Below, piece after piece: positions 22,070-29,610 of a stretch of 32,160 nucleotides of DNA (positions are counted from its first letter, which is position 1; each line of letters opens with the position of its first letter). The notes below the pieces were generated by a model. That model made no database searches. It was given only the letters and a program-made list of their open reading frames with translations, and was not told the DNA's origin. The stretch comes from an uncultured Alphaproteobacteria bacterium (GTDB lineage Bacteria > Pseudomonadota > Alphaproteobacteria > Rs-D84): NCBI GenBank assembly GCA_934255455.1, contig CAKQNS010000008.1, positions 1-32,160 on the forward strand, read 5' to 3'. The translations under genes and the position numbers were made by a program.

Positions 22070-22097
22070 ACCACAAAATTAACAGTACTTTATGACA

Positions 22098-24998
22098 TCA
22101 GAACTGTGTATCGGTACATGTTTCGGTCGGATCATTCCATTCTTTGCAATAGCGACTTGATGTATTTGCCCGTTTAGGTGTTTTGCATGTTTGCGCCTTT
22201 ATACATTTATGACATATCAATGTATCGCGATTGAATGTACTGGTGACCGTTTCTTTATAGTTCCATTCATTTGTTTGCTGGGTGCCGACCAATGGCAGGT
22301 TTTCTGTTGCCGCCAGGCTGGCATTTTGCAAGTCTTGTTCCCTTTTAATTAATTTCGTTAAAGTGTCTTCAGAACAGCGGACCAACCAATATTGGCGCGC
22401 ACATAATACCGCCGTTTTTTCCAGTGCCGTGCTGGTACGTGGCAACGCCGATGCCTTGGCCAAACCAACACAGGATTTTTGGGCACTTGTTATATGTGCT
22501 TCTTTGTCTGCTTGCCCGGCCACAACATCCATACGTTCGCCCAGAGTCACAGCGTCGGCTGTCATTTTCTCGTTCAATTCATCATACTTTTTATAGTAAT
22601 TATCTTTGGCCTTTTTCAATGTTGCATTTGCAATGGTCCTTCTCATTTGGCTGGTCAGCTGTGGGAATCTGCCTATAATCTTGCCATCTTCATCCTTCTC
22701 AACAGAACCAATGGTATCCCGTTTGTCGCTACCTGTGCGTTTTATGCCCTGAACCTGGCGCCCGGTCATACAATATTGTACCGTTGGATCGGATTCAATC
22801 GCCGCCACGACTGTATCAATATTCTTTCGTACTACTTCCAATTCTGATTTAATTACGTCTTCACCATTATCAGAATCCTTGGTCGATACGCCCAGAGATT
22901 GCAGATATTCGTCTGATGATGTCAAACTTCCGTCGGAATTGATGTTAACGTGTTCCCAATACATGGTGCCATTCAACAAGCCAGCAAATATTCTGCCGTC
23001 CTTTAAATCTGTATCAGAAATCAGACCAACATCATTTTTACATGCATTCATATCCACTTTATATGTTCCGTCTTTTTGTTTCTTGTATTCACAAATTTTG
23101 TATTCCAACGATCTGGCCCCCAGATTTTCATCTGTCGTCATACCTGCGCATGTATCGCTGTCGCCGCATACTTTAACCATTGCTGCCTGCGCCGCTTTTT
23201 GGCACTGCGACAACATATTGTTGTCTATGTTCAGTAACAAACCTTGGATCATGCTTGCTATCTTGTCGTATACCTCTTCACCTTTTATCTCTTCACCGTT
23301 ATATATCTTCTGGCATCCTGTCAGTTTGTCATACGGGCACATACGAACTATCGTGTCTGTGTCCAGACCTATGCACTGGGTATAATCCTTGCCGCAACGG
23401 TCCTCGTCTTGCATACATGCCTTGACTTCCTTGGTGCACGCATCAACACGCATAGATGCCAAGCGGGCCACCACGAAATTCCATATAGGATGGCTTTCCG
23501 CCGCTGTTTCGCTCTCGGCACTGATGCCACAATTGTTCAACGGTATCTTGCATACATTCAACATTGTCCCAGGACGTGACAAGCACATGTCGTATGAACC
23601 TTCCTCGTCATTAGGATCCATATTGTCCTTACATGCCTTTTGAAAACATGCAGAAATGTTCCCTACGCAGTTCTGACGGTTGTCGTCCTCGACCGCTAAT
23701 TCCGCCGCCTTTATCTGTGGCGCCACCTCTCGCAAGAATGTATCCCATACCTGTGATGCAACATTAGTACACTGTTTGGTCACGCTTTCACACAATGGTT
23801 TCTTTGCCATTAATGCATCATAAGACCCCGCAGCTATCTCTACTGTACTTGAAGCACCTTTAATTGAATAACTCGTCGCACTGCGAGCGCGTCGTGATGC
23901 TGTGGACTTGATATTGTCGGTGTTTTGGTTAGACAGGGATACACTGACACATTTTGAAAAATCATCACCGCAACCCGCCGTCGTGGTCATACATTTTTTG
24001 AATTCAACCGTGCATTGCCCCAGGTCATATTTATTTGCGCTGCGGTATTGTTCCAGTGCCGCTTCGCGCAGGGCCTTTTCCGCTGTGGCTAATTTGGTTG
24101 CACTGGCCGATTTTTGCTGTTTCAATGTGTTTTCATACGCCGTGCAATCCGATTTAATGCGTTGTGAATACATCATACGCAACATTGACATATCTGCCGA
24201 ACATTCCGGAATTTGCGCACGACACAATTTGGTCGCCGCCGCGTACAACGCGTCGCCTTCTTTGCCATCTATTGTATCTTCATTGTCATTGGCAAAATCA
24301 TCGAAAACATCGTCTTCGTCCAAATCAATTGGTGTATTCCACGCCGATAAATCCAATGCCTTGCGCACCGTCTTGTTTCCATCGGTCGAGCTTTGTTTTT
24401 CCGATGTTAACGATGCGGCAACGGCGTTAGCCTTGGCAATTGCGGCGTCGGCATCATCGCCCATTTCAATTTGTTCCACGCCGGTTGTTGCCATTTTGTA
24501 TGATTGTGCATCCAATTTTTCAATTTCTGCCAATATGGAATTAAATTCAGCGTTTTTATCACTGCAAATGCAGCGACCGCCACTGGCGTTATCAATCATA
24601 CAAAAAGAATCCATACAGCCCATATATTTCTGTTGGCATTCGTCACTGACCACTGTGTTTTGTGTTGCCGTCGCAACCTTGGTTCCGGTGCTGATAACCT
24701 TTTGTTTTGCACCAGCACGTGCCGTAACCGCCGGGGCCGCGCTATTGGTTGATGCGGTTCCTGTTGATTTTGGTGCCGTTGCAATAACCCTTTGGCGTGA
24801 ACCTGCACGTGCCGCCACAGTTGGGGTTGATGCGGCCGCAGTTTTTACCGCGCGCGCTGCGCGGGCGGTACTGGTCGTTTGGGCGGGCGCAGACGCATTA
24901 GACTGTGTCGATTGCCCGCGCCGTTGAACCGGTGCCGCGGCATTTGCCATCCCCACAAATCCAGCAATTATCATAGAAACAAATGCTATTTTTTTCAT
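22098..24998 (-). CDS. large cysteine-rich exported protein, paralog 2
   Basis: Function unknown. The 966-residue product begins with a signal peptide (MKKIAFVSMIIAGFVGMANA) at ATG 24998, after GGAAAGGGA on the minus strand. The N-terminal low-complexity region carries two ARAG motifs (VAARAGSRQRVI, about 61-72; VTARAGAKQKVI, about 91-102). ECQQKYMGCMDSFC (Cys 121, 128, 133) and GGRCIC follow. Long blocks are shared with paralog 1, for example SYDMCL-RPGTMLN, RLA-MRVD-CT-EV, CG-DYTQC-GLDTDTI-RMCPYDKLTGCQK and DPTVQYC. Where paralog 1 has the Ala/Gly block, this one has TAVLCARQYWLVRCSEDTLTKLIKREQDLQNA. Both end PTETCTDTQF. Acidic stretches occur near 215-240. It is first in a two-gene minus-strand unit, 77 bases before paralog 1. 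Confidence 0.8.
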   Translation of the reverse strand: MKKIAFVSMIIAGFVGMANAAAPVQRRGQSTQSNASAPAQTTSTARAARAVKTAAASTPTVAARAGSRQRVIATAPKSTGTASTNSAAPAVTARAGAKQKVISTGTKVATATQNTVVSDECQQKYMGCMDSFCMIDNASGGRCICSDKNAEFNSILAEIEKLDAQSYKMATTGVEQIEMGDDADAAIAKANAVAASLTSEKQSSTDGNKTVRKALDLSAWNTPIDLDEDDVFDDFANDNEDTIDGKEGDALYAAATKLCRAQIPECSADMSMLRMMYSQRIKSDCTAYENTLKQQKSASATKLATAEKALREAALEQYRSANKYDLGQCTVEFKKCMTTTAGCGDDFSKCVSVSLSNQNTDNIKSTASRRARSATSYSIKGASSTVEIAAGSYDALMAKKPLCESVTKQCTNVASQVWDTFLREVAPQIKAAELAVEDDNRQNCVGNISACFQKACKDNMDPNDEEGSYDMCLSRPGTMLNVCKIPLNNCGISAESETAAESHPIWNFVVARLASMRVDACTKEVKACMQDEDRCGKDYTQCIGLDTDTIVRMCPYDKLTGCQKIYNGEEIKGEEVYDKIASMIQGLLLNIDNNMLSQCQKAAQAAMVKVCGDSDTCAGMTTDENLGARSLEYKICEYKKQKDGTYKVDMNACKNDVGLISDTDLKDGRIFAGLLNGTMYWEHVNINSDGSLTSSDEYLQSLGVSTKDSDNGEDVIKSELEVVRKNIDTVVAAIESDPTVQYCMTGRQVQGIKRTGSDKRDTIGSVEKDEDGKIIGRFPQLTSQMRRTIANATLKKAKDNYYKKYDELNEKMTADAVTLGERMDVVAGQADKEAHITSAQKSCVGLAKASALPRTSTALEKTAVLCARQYWLVRCSEDTLTKLIKREQDLQNASLAATENLPLVGTQQTNEWNYKETVTSTFNRDTLICHKCIKAQTCKTPKRANTSSRYCKEWNDPTETCTDTQF

Positions 24999-25101
24999 TT
25001 ACAATCCCTTTCCTGATGCACAAATTTTATCATATTCGGCATTTTAATAAAAGCGTTTTTTCTTTTCATATTGTGTTCAGAGAAAAAATTTACACATATT
25101 A

Positions 25102-25129
25102 TTGACAAAAATTTATTTGTGTCTATAAT
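25102..25129 (+). promoter_or_regulatory. perfect consensus promoter
   Basis: TTGACA (25102-25107) and TATAAT (25124-25129), both perfect, are separated by 16 bases. A start near 25136 leaves a leader of about 22 bases containing AAAGGA. It drives the SAM-fold gene and lies in the divergent gap from the cysteine-rich genes. Confidence 0.8.
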
Positions 25130-25158
25130 TATCAGGATGATTCAGAAAGGATAATACT

Positions 25159-25926
25159 ATGCCAGTGAAATCAAATAATCCTATGCAATATGCACCCGCG
25201 TATGTAATCACCAACGAAGATTGGCGCTGGGCGCGTGCGCAAACGCCACAAGTGACCGATGTTTTGACCGTCGCGGGCAGTGGCGACCAGGCGTTGAGTT
25301 ATTTGCTGACGGGTGCCAAAAATGTTGATACTTTTGATGTGTCAAAATGCGCTGGTATTATCCAAGACATTAAAACAACTGCTATGCGTTTAATGCCGCG
25401 CGATGAATACTATTGGTTTATGGAGGAATTACATTACGTTTGGAATCCGCTGGAGTGTGATCGACTGGTCAAAATGATGGACTTCTTGCCACAGAACACG
25501 CAAAACGAATTGCGCAACAATAATCAGAAAATTCGTTTTAATTGTGGTCTGGGGCCCGATGCGTGGCCGAAAAACCAGTTTACGCGCTTGGAATACGGGC
25601 GTTTGCAGAATATGGCCGATCGTCGAATTAAATTTATAGACACCGACATTAAATATCTGGGTGTTTGTTTGAATAAACGATACGACCTGATTGATTTATC
25701 AAATATATTTGATTTTAATCGCTCGCAGACTGAACGTGATTGCATATTGGCGAATTTGATTCCGTATATCAAGGTTGGGGGCCGTATTATAATGTTGCCA
25801 CAATCTGACACGCGCAACTATAAAGGCTTGAAGATTATATCAGGCCGTGGCGAAATGTTAGAGCACGAAAAAACATTGACCCCAACATTGCATAATAAAA
25901 TGGTTATGTTGCAACGCACCAGATAA
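25159..25926 (+). CDS. predicted SAM-binding Rossmann-fold protein (DUF3419/BtaA-like)
   Basis: This is probably a cytosolic S-adenosylmethionine-binding enzyme of 255 residues. Residues 35-50 (VLTVAGSGDQALSYLL) form the first strand and glycine loop, with the strand-2 acid at Asp60 (VDTFDVSKCA). This wording is close to the SAM site of DUF3419/BtaA-type aminocarboxypropyl transferases, which make betaine lipids. A later block, YDLIDLSNIFDF with LIPYIKVGGRIIMLP (about 175-215), fits strands 4-5 of a methyltransferase fold. It is shorter than full BtaA proteins (~400), so a different substrate is possible. No signal peptide is visible. The ATG at 25159 follows AAAGGA and a perfect promoter. 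A bidirectional terminator follows. Confidence 0.6.
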   Translation: MPVKSNNPMQYAPAYVITNEDWRWARAQTPQVTDVLTVAGSGDQALSYLLTGAKNVDTFDVSKCAGIIQDIKTTAMRLMPRDEYYWFMEELHYVWNPLECDRLVKMMDFLPQNTQNELRNNNQKIRFNCGLGPDAWPKNQFTRLEYGRLQNMADRRIKFIDTDIKYLGVCLNKRYDLIDLSNIFDFNRSQTERDCILANLIPYIKVGGRIIMLPQSDTRNYKGLKIISGRGEMLEHEKTLTPTLHNKMVMLQRTR

Positions 25927-25951
25927 AAAACGCCCCAACAGGGCGTTTTTT
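25925..25951. terminator. bidirectional intrinsic terminator
   Basis: AAAAAACGCCC (25925-25935) pairs with GGGCGTTTTTT (25941-25951) around CAACA. It serves the + strand SAM-fold gene and the convergent minus-strand gene ending at 25990. Confidence 0.85.
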
Positions 25952-25989
25952 ATAGCATAGATAATAGATGGCGCGACCATTGGCGCATT

Positions 25990-27039
25990 TTATTTTGCCG
26001 TCGCAATATCTTGGTGCTTGCCCCGAGGGTAATTTTTTAATTCATCCAAATTTGTAATAACCATTATTCCATCAGATTCCCATTGTTCGCGTTTTTTGTC
26101 GAAATCCATTATGTTGGGGTGCGGAATATACATCACCGGTGCCACATTGTGCGCATCGGCGGCGGCGCGCACGGCAACAATGGGTGATGGTTTTGTTTTC
26201 CCGGATGCAAACCAATTTGTGTCGTCGGCGACCCAGAACGCCGCGTCGTCATGTGTGGCGATTGCGAATTTGTCGGTAATAATTATGTCGTTATCAATTG
26301 CGACAACGGGGATATTTTTTCCGTCCAAATATTCCAACGCCGGGCTGTTGTCGGTTGATGGCATCTTGACATCGTCGCTGGTGTCATCGGCATCATCGTC
26401 GAAATTTATTTCGGTAAATACCGGTGCGTCCATATTTGACATATCGTCGGCAATCGGTGTGTCGCCATCGCCCAGGTCAAAATCGGTTGGCAATGGTAAA
26501 TCGCCAGGCGCGGTTGTGGCGGGTGTGATTGACGCATCCCCAGATGGCGCATTGGCACTGCGCATATTAAATGATGAAAATTGCTCGCGGCCGATGCCAC
26601 TGCGTGCGCGCAAAAATGCCCCGCGCAGTTCGGTGGGCAACCCGTCCGGCAGGGCGGACGTGGCGTTGTCTGGTGCGCTGGGGGTGGGTGCGGGTTCCGC
26701 GGATGTGGTGGCCGGTTCTGGGGCAATCGGGGTTGGTGTCATCATTTCAATAATGCGTTTTATAACGCCCGGCACCGGAACGGTGAACATAAATGCATTG
26801 TTTCGCGCAGTTATAACGGCGGTTGCAATATATAGCGGCGCCGCCGCCAAAATCATAATGCCAAATGTAAACCCGGCAAAACCGCGTAATTCGGCATGGC
26901 ACAGGTGCACCCACTGGTGCGATGAAAATATGTCGAAATTAAACATTACGCGAAATATGCACCACATTGCCGCAATGTAAAATACCGTCCATATAATGAC
27001 AGCGCGTCGCGATGCAATAAAATCTGTAATCTTTTTCAT
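25990..27039 (-). CDS. two-TM membrane protein with acidic linker and C-terminal soluble domain
   Basis: Function unknown; 349 residues. The start is ATG 27039 (MKKITDFIASRRAVIIWTVF). A TTG six codons upstream lies within the promoter. TM1 is about residues 12-34, then a short HQWVHLCHAELRGFAG loop, and TM2 is about 50-75. A Pro/Ala linker (TPTPIAPEPATTSAEPAPTPSAP) and a strongly acidic stretch (FDLGDGDTPIADDMSNMD, NFDDDADDTSDD) lead to a soluble domain of about 115 residues. This contains VVAIDNDIIITDKFAIATHDDAAFWVADDTNWFASGK and SPIVAVRAAADAHNVAPVMYIPH. That pattern weakly recalls NERD-type nuclease-like domains, a guess only. The promoter is perfect and the mRNA probably leaderless. It converges on the SAM-fold gene. 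Confidence 0.7.
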   Translation of the reverse strand: MKKITDFIASRRAVIIWTVFYIAAMWCIFRVMFNFDIFSSHQWVHLCHAELRGFAGFTFGIMILAAAPLYIATAVITARNNAFMFTVPVPGVIKRIIEMMTPTPIAPEPATTSAEPAPTPSAPDNATSALPDGLPTELRGAFLRARSGIGREQFSSFNMRSANAPSGDASITPATTAPGDLPLPTDFDLGDGDTPIADDMSNMDAPVFTEINFDDDADDTSDDVKMPSTDNSPALEYLDGKNIPVVAIDNDIIITDKFAIATHDDAAFWVADDTNWFASGKTKPSPIVAVRAAADAHNVAPVMYIPHPNIMDFDKKREQWESDGIMVITNLDELKNYPRGKHQDIATAK

Positions 27040-27046
27040 GCTTAAA

Positions 27047-27074
27047 ATTATAGACAATAATATAATTTTGTCAA
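27047..27074 (-). promoter_or_regulatory. perfect consensus promoter, minus strand
   Basis: On the minus strand TTGACA (27074-27069) and TATAAT (27052-27047) are separated by 16 bases. Only seven bases (TTTAAGC) lie between the -10 box and the ATG, so the start point would fall at or next to the A of the start codon. Confidence 0.75.
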
Positions 27075-27120
27075 TATTTAATCATAATTATTAAAAAATA
27101 TGTTGTTTTGGTTATGTTGC

Positions 27121-27143
27121 TCTAAAAAAGGCTTTTTTTTAGA
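27121..27143 (+). promoter_or_regulatory. hairpin upstream of the Asn-Pro linker protein gene
   Basis: TCTAAAAAA (27121-27129) pairs with TTTTTTAGA (27135-27143). CATAAT (27156-27161) could be a -10 box, but no convincing -35 box is spaced to it, so the promoter of the next gene remains unplaced. Confidence 0.35.
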
Positions 27144-27186
27144 CCGTTTTTATGGCATAATAAAGCAAATCAAAGGGAGATGTTTT

Positions 27187-29259
27187 ATGCAAAAATTGCT
27201 GAAAGTATTTGGTGTGTCGGGCGCGGTTTTCGGGCTGTTTGCCGGGTTTGTTGGTGCAAATGCCGCATCGCCGCGTGACGGTTATAATGTGCGCGCCGCG
27301 TCTAATTCGGGTGCGACCCAGCGTATGCCGTCTATGCCAATATTGCCGATAAATACGGTCGGAAATGTGTCGACTGATTTGCCGACGCCGGGAACAACGG
27401 TTCTGCCGAATCCGGATCCAAACCCGAATCCGAACCCAAATCCAGATCCCAACCCAAATCCGGCACCTGAATGCCCGGATGGTGGTGTGAAAAATTCAAC
27501 ATACACTGTTGACAGTTGTATGAGCGATATTTTGTCCTGTGTCGACAGTGGCGCATTGCCGGGTGGCATCAACGATTTGTTTAACGAAGATTTGCGTAAT
27601 TCTATTATGAATGGTATGAACCTGTGTGCGGCCCAGGTCGATACATGCATTACATCGGTGCGTCGTGATTGCGCTAATGTTTACCGCACAACGGCCGACG
27701 TTTGGTTGGATTTCAATTCGCGTAAAATTCAACCCGAATATTACAGCTTTGTTTTGCGCAAGACGGGTTTAACACCGAACCAGGCGGAAAACACATGTAT
27801 GTTGTTGGATAAAAACACATACGGTTCGTCGTTCAGCGCCGTTGCAAATAATGGTGTCGTCACATCGGAATACAACAACCGTGTTGGCGCATACAACAGC
27901 CAAAATGGCAACTCGTTGATCAAGGGCCAACCCCAGGGTGCAACCGTGAACAACAATAATTCTGGTGTTGATGGACAACGCGGGCACTATGCGCGTTGGG
28001 ATGCAACAACTGCGGAATGCTGGATTCGTGTTGCGGCATATAACAAAGATTCCCAGATTAAAAACAGCTGGCTGTTTGGTGCCGCGGGCGACGATAAACC
28101 GGCCGAGGTCTGGAAAGTTGCCGGTGACACATTCACATGCAACAAAGATTTATTCGGATTTTCGTTGATGAAACAGACCAGCACCGCCGCGGTTGTCGGC
28201 GTTGGTGGTGGAACCGTGCTGGGCGTTGGTATTGGCGCGGCGGCGGGTCATGGCGACCGTGAATTCGATTGCAGCAATAAATCCCAGGTCAAAGAATTGT
28301 CTGAACAATTGCGCACAGGTGGCAATATTGCGATTTTGAATGAATATTTGGATTCGTCAAACCGCATATCGTCGACCGGTGGCACATTGACCAAGGCACA
28401 ATGCGAAGAAATCATAAAACTGAACGATGTTCGCTATCAATTGTCAACGGCCATGGATAATTGCAAGGGCGGCGCGGGCACAACCGTGACAACGGTCACT
28501 GTTGCCGGGGCCGAGGTCAATTGTTCCAACTATACCGATATTGAACAGTGCTTTAATTCCGTTGCGGAATTGAATGCCTGTGCGGGCCAGGGCTTTACCA
28601 CATTGTCACAATGTGCGGCGTTGCTGGCGCGTAATGGCGTGACAACGGCACAAAACACCGTCACCACAACGGAATTGGCGGCGGGTTGCTCGTTCCATCC
28701 AATCAACAAGGCCAAAGAAATGGGCGAGGGCATTTACTGTACCGCCGGCGGCAGTGACTGTATGAGTGCCGACGACATTCGTGCGGATTTGAATCGCCTG
28801 TCGCGCGTTTTGGATAACTTGGAAATATTGGAAGGCCAAGAATCCAATATGGGTAAAAGCATTGCCATTGGTGCGGCGGCTGGTGCCGGCGCGGGCGGTT
28901 TGGCAACGGCTATCACGGCATTTGTCGAACGCAGCAACATCAGTTGCCATGTTGGCGATGGTCTGGAACAGGTCGGATTTGGTAAATCGTATTCAATTGG
29001 TTCGCTGAAAGATTTCTATGTAAAATGGAATCTGCGCCTGCCGGATACAGTTGCACCAACGGCCCAGGTCACCGATTGCGATACATGGAAAGCGGCATGT
29101 GGCACATTGAACAGTTCGTCACAATGTAACGCCGCCCAAATAAATTATAAACCGGCGGGTGCAAATACCGTGACATTGGTCAAAACGGCATGCAAAATGT
29201 CGGGCAGCACCTGTATAGAAAACACTGCGGTTGCAAAATCGCGCGGTGCATGCAAATAA
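27187..29259 (+). CDS. cysteine-rich exported protein with Asn-Pro linker and two glycine-zipper segments
   Basis: Function unknown. The 690-residue product starts at ATG 27187 after AAAGGGAGA; an upstream in-frame ATG at 27100 lacks a site and would hide the signal peptide MQKLLKVFGVSGAVFGLFAGFVGANA. Residues ~35-50 (NVRAASNSGATQRMP) echo the ARAGATQRV motif of the minus-strand paralogs. Residues ~73-95 are a PNPDPNPNPNP linker. A cysteine-bearing domain follows (CMSDILSC, CAAQVDTC, RRDCANVYRTTADVWLDF, ECWIRV). Hydrophobic Gly-rich segments at ~334-356 (VVGVGGGTVLGVGIGAAAG) and ~557-580 (IAIGAAAGAGAGGLATAI) look like glycine zippers, which insert in or pack against membranes in other proteins. 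It may be an envelope component. Confidence 0.78.
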   Translation: MQKLLKVFGVSGAVFGLFAGFVGANAASPRDGYNVRAASNSGATQRMPSMPILPINTVGNVSTDLPTPGTTVLPNPDPNPNPNPNPDPNPNPAPECPDGGVKNSTYTVDSCMSDILSCVDSGALPGGINDLFNEDLRNSIMNGMNLCAAQVDTCITSVRRDCANVYRTTADVWLDFNSRKIQPEYYSFVLRKTGLTPNQAENTCMLLDKNTYGSSFSAVANNGVVTSEYNNRVGAYNSQNGNSLIKGQPQGATVNNNNSGVDGQRGHYARWDATTAECWIRVAAYNKDSQIKNSWLFGAAGDDKPAEVWKVAGDTFTCNKDLFGFSLMKQTSTAAVVGVGGGTVLGVGIGAAAGHGDREFDCSNKSQVKELSEQLRTGGNIAILNEYLDSSNRISSTGGTLTKAQCEEIIKLNDVRYQLSTAMDNCKGGAGTTVTTVTVAGAEVNCSNYTDIEQCFNSVAELNACAGQGFTTLSQCAALLARNGVTTAQNTVTTTELAAGCSFHPINKAKEMGEGIYCTAGGSDCMSADDIRADLNRLSRVLDNLEILEGQESNMGKSIAIGAAAGAGAGGLATAITAFVERSNISCHVGDGLEQVGFGKSYSIGSLKDFYVKWNLRLPDTVAPTAQVTDCDTWKAACGTLNSSSQCNAAQINYKPAGANTVTLVKTACKMSGSTCIENTAVAKSRGACK
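27405..27470 (+). repeat. Asn-Pro coding microrepeat
   Basis: Tandem AAY-CCN codons with occasional GAT/GAC-CCN encode alternating Asn-Pro and Asp-Pro. Codon third positions vary, so the protein repeat is held by selection rather than being a fresh DNA slippage product. It forms a stiff, extended linker just after the signal peptide region. Confidence 0.75.
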
Positions 29260-29286
29260 CCGGTTTTGGGTTTATAGTGTTCTCCG

Positions 29287-29310
29287 CCGCCCCACCCGGG
29301 GCGGTTTTTA
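29287..29310 (+). terminator. intrinsic terminator after the Asn-Pro linker protein gene
   Basis: CCGCCCC (29287-29293) pairs with GGGGCGG (29298-29304) around ACCC, followed by TTTTTA. It lies 28 bases after the stop codon. Confidence 0.85.
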
Positions 29311-29330
29311 ATTCCCCGCCAGGAAACCAC

Positions 29331-29354
29331 CCACGGAATTTATCAATTCCGTGG
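29331..29354. repeat. perfect 10-base-pair palindrome
   Basis: CCACGGAATT (29331-29340) pairs with AATTCCGTGG (29345-29354) around TATC. An outer CCAGG/CCTGG pairing flanks it. It directly precedes the repeat element at 29364 and could be part of it. Confidence 0.5.
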
Positions 29355-29363
29355 GGCCTGGGG

Positions 29364-29403
29364 AGGGGTGTCCGCGTAAGCGGACGGGGTAGTGGTAAAT
29401 ATG
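29364..29403 (+). repeat. REP-like element, left copy
   Basis: AGGGGTG, then a variable hairpin (TCCGC-GTAA-GCGGA), then the 19-base core CGGGGTAGTGGTAAATATG at 29385-29403. A TCCC-CGCA-GGGA hairpin follows. The same architecture occurs inverted at 32105-32141 with a different hairpin sequence. It lies 207 bases before cassette B. Confidence 0.65.
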
Positions 29404-29610
29404 TCCCCGCAGGGACAAATAAAAAAATCCCATAAAAATCCGCGCAATGCCGCGGTGGGTGTGGAGCATAGCAAAAAAAGAAGTGCCGAAAAAAACGGTG
29501 GTTTTTCTGCGGCACTTTTACGCGGATATTATACCCAGAAATCCGCCATTTCGCAACACTATTTTTATGCCGTAAAAAACCACCGTTTTTTGCGCAATGT
29601 GGGGAAGGGA
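29404..29610. other. non-coding stretch with nested inverted repeats before cassette B
   Basis: The whole gap 29260-29610 (351 bases) has no convincing gene; it holds the terminator, palindrome and REP-like element listed above. This part adds several pairings: TCCGCG (29439-29444) with CGCGGA (29521-29526), AAGTGCCG (29481-29488) with CGGCACTT (29510-29517), and a 17-base perfect inverted repeat AAAAAACGGTGGTTTTT (29490-29506) matched by its complement at 29575-29591. A reading frame open from 29392 into cassette B crosses these repeats and is not a believable N-terminus. No strong promoter was found; TATTAT (29526-29531) is a weak -10 candidate. Confidence 0.55.

Noticed and set aside
22021..22074. 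GTG 22074 as the start of cysteine-rich paralog 1
   Set aside because: It would place 18 residues, including CCNRHDNNR, before the signal peptide and start in the hairpin arm; ATG 22020 gives a clean signal sequence.
29392..29610. An N-terminal extension of 73 residues for the cassette B small protein
   Set aside because: It would cross several inverted repeats, bury a good signal peptide, and has no ribosome binding site; ATG 29611 follows GGGGAAGGGA.
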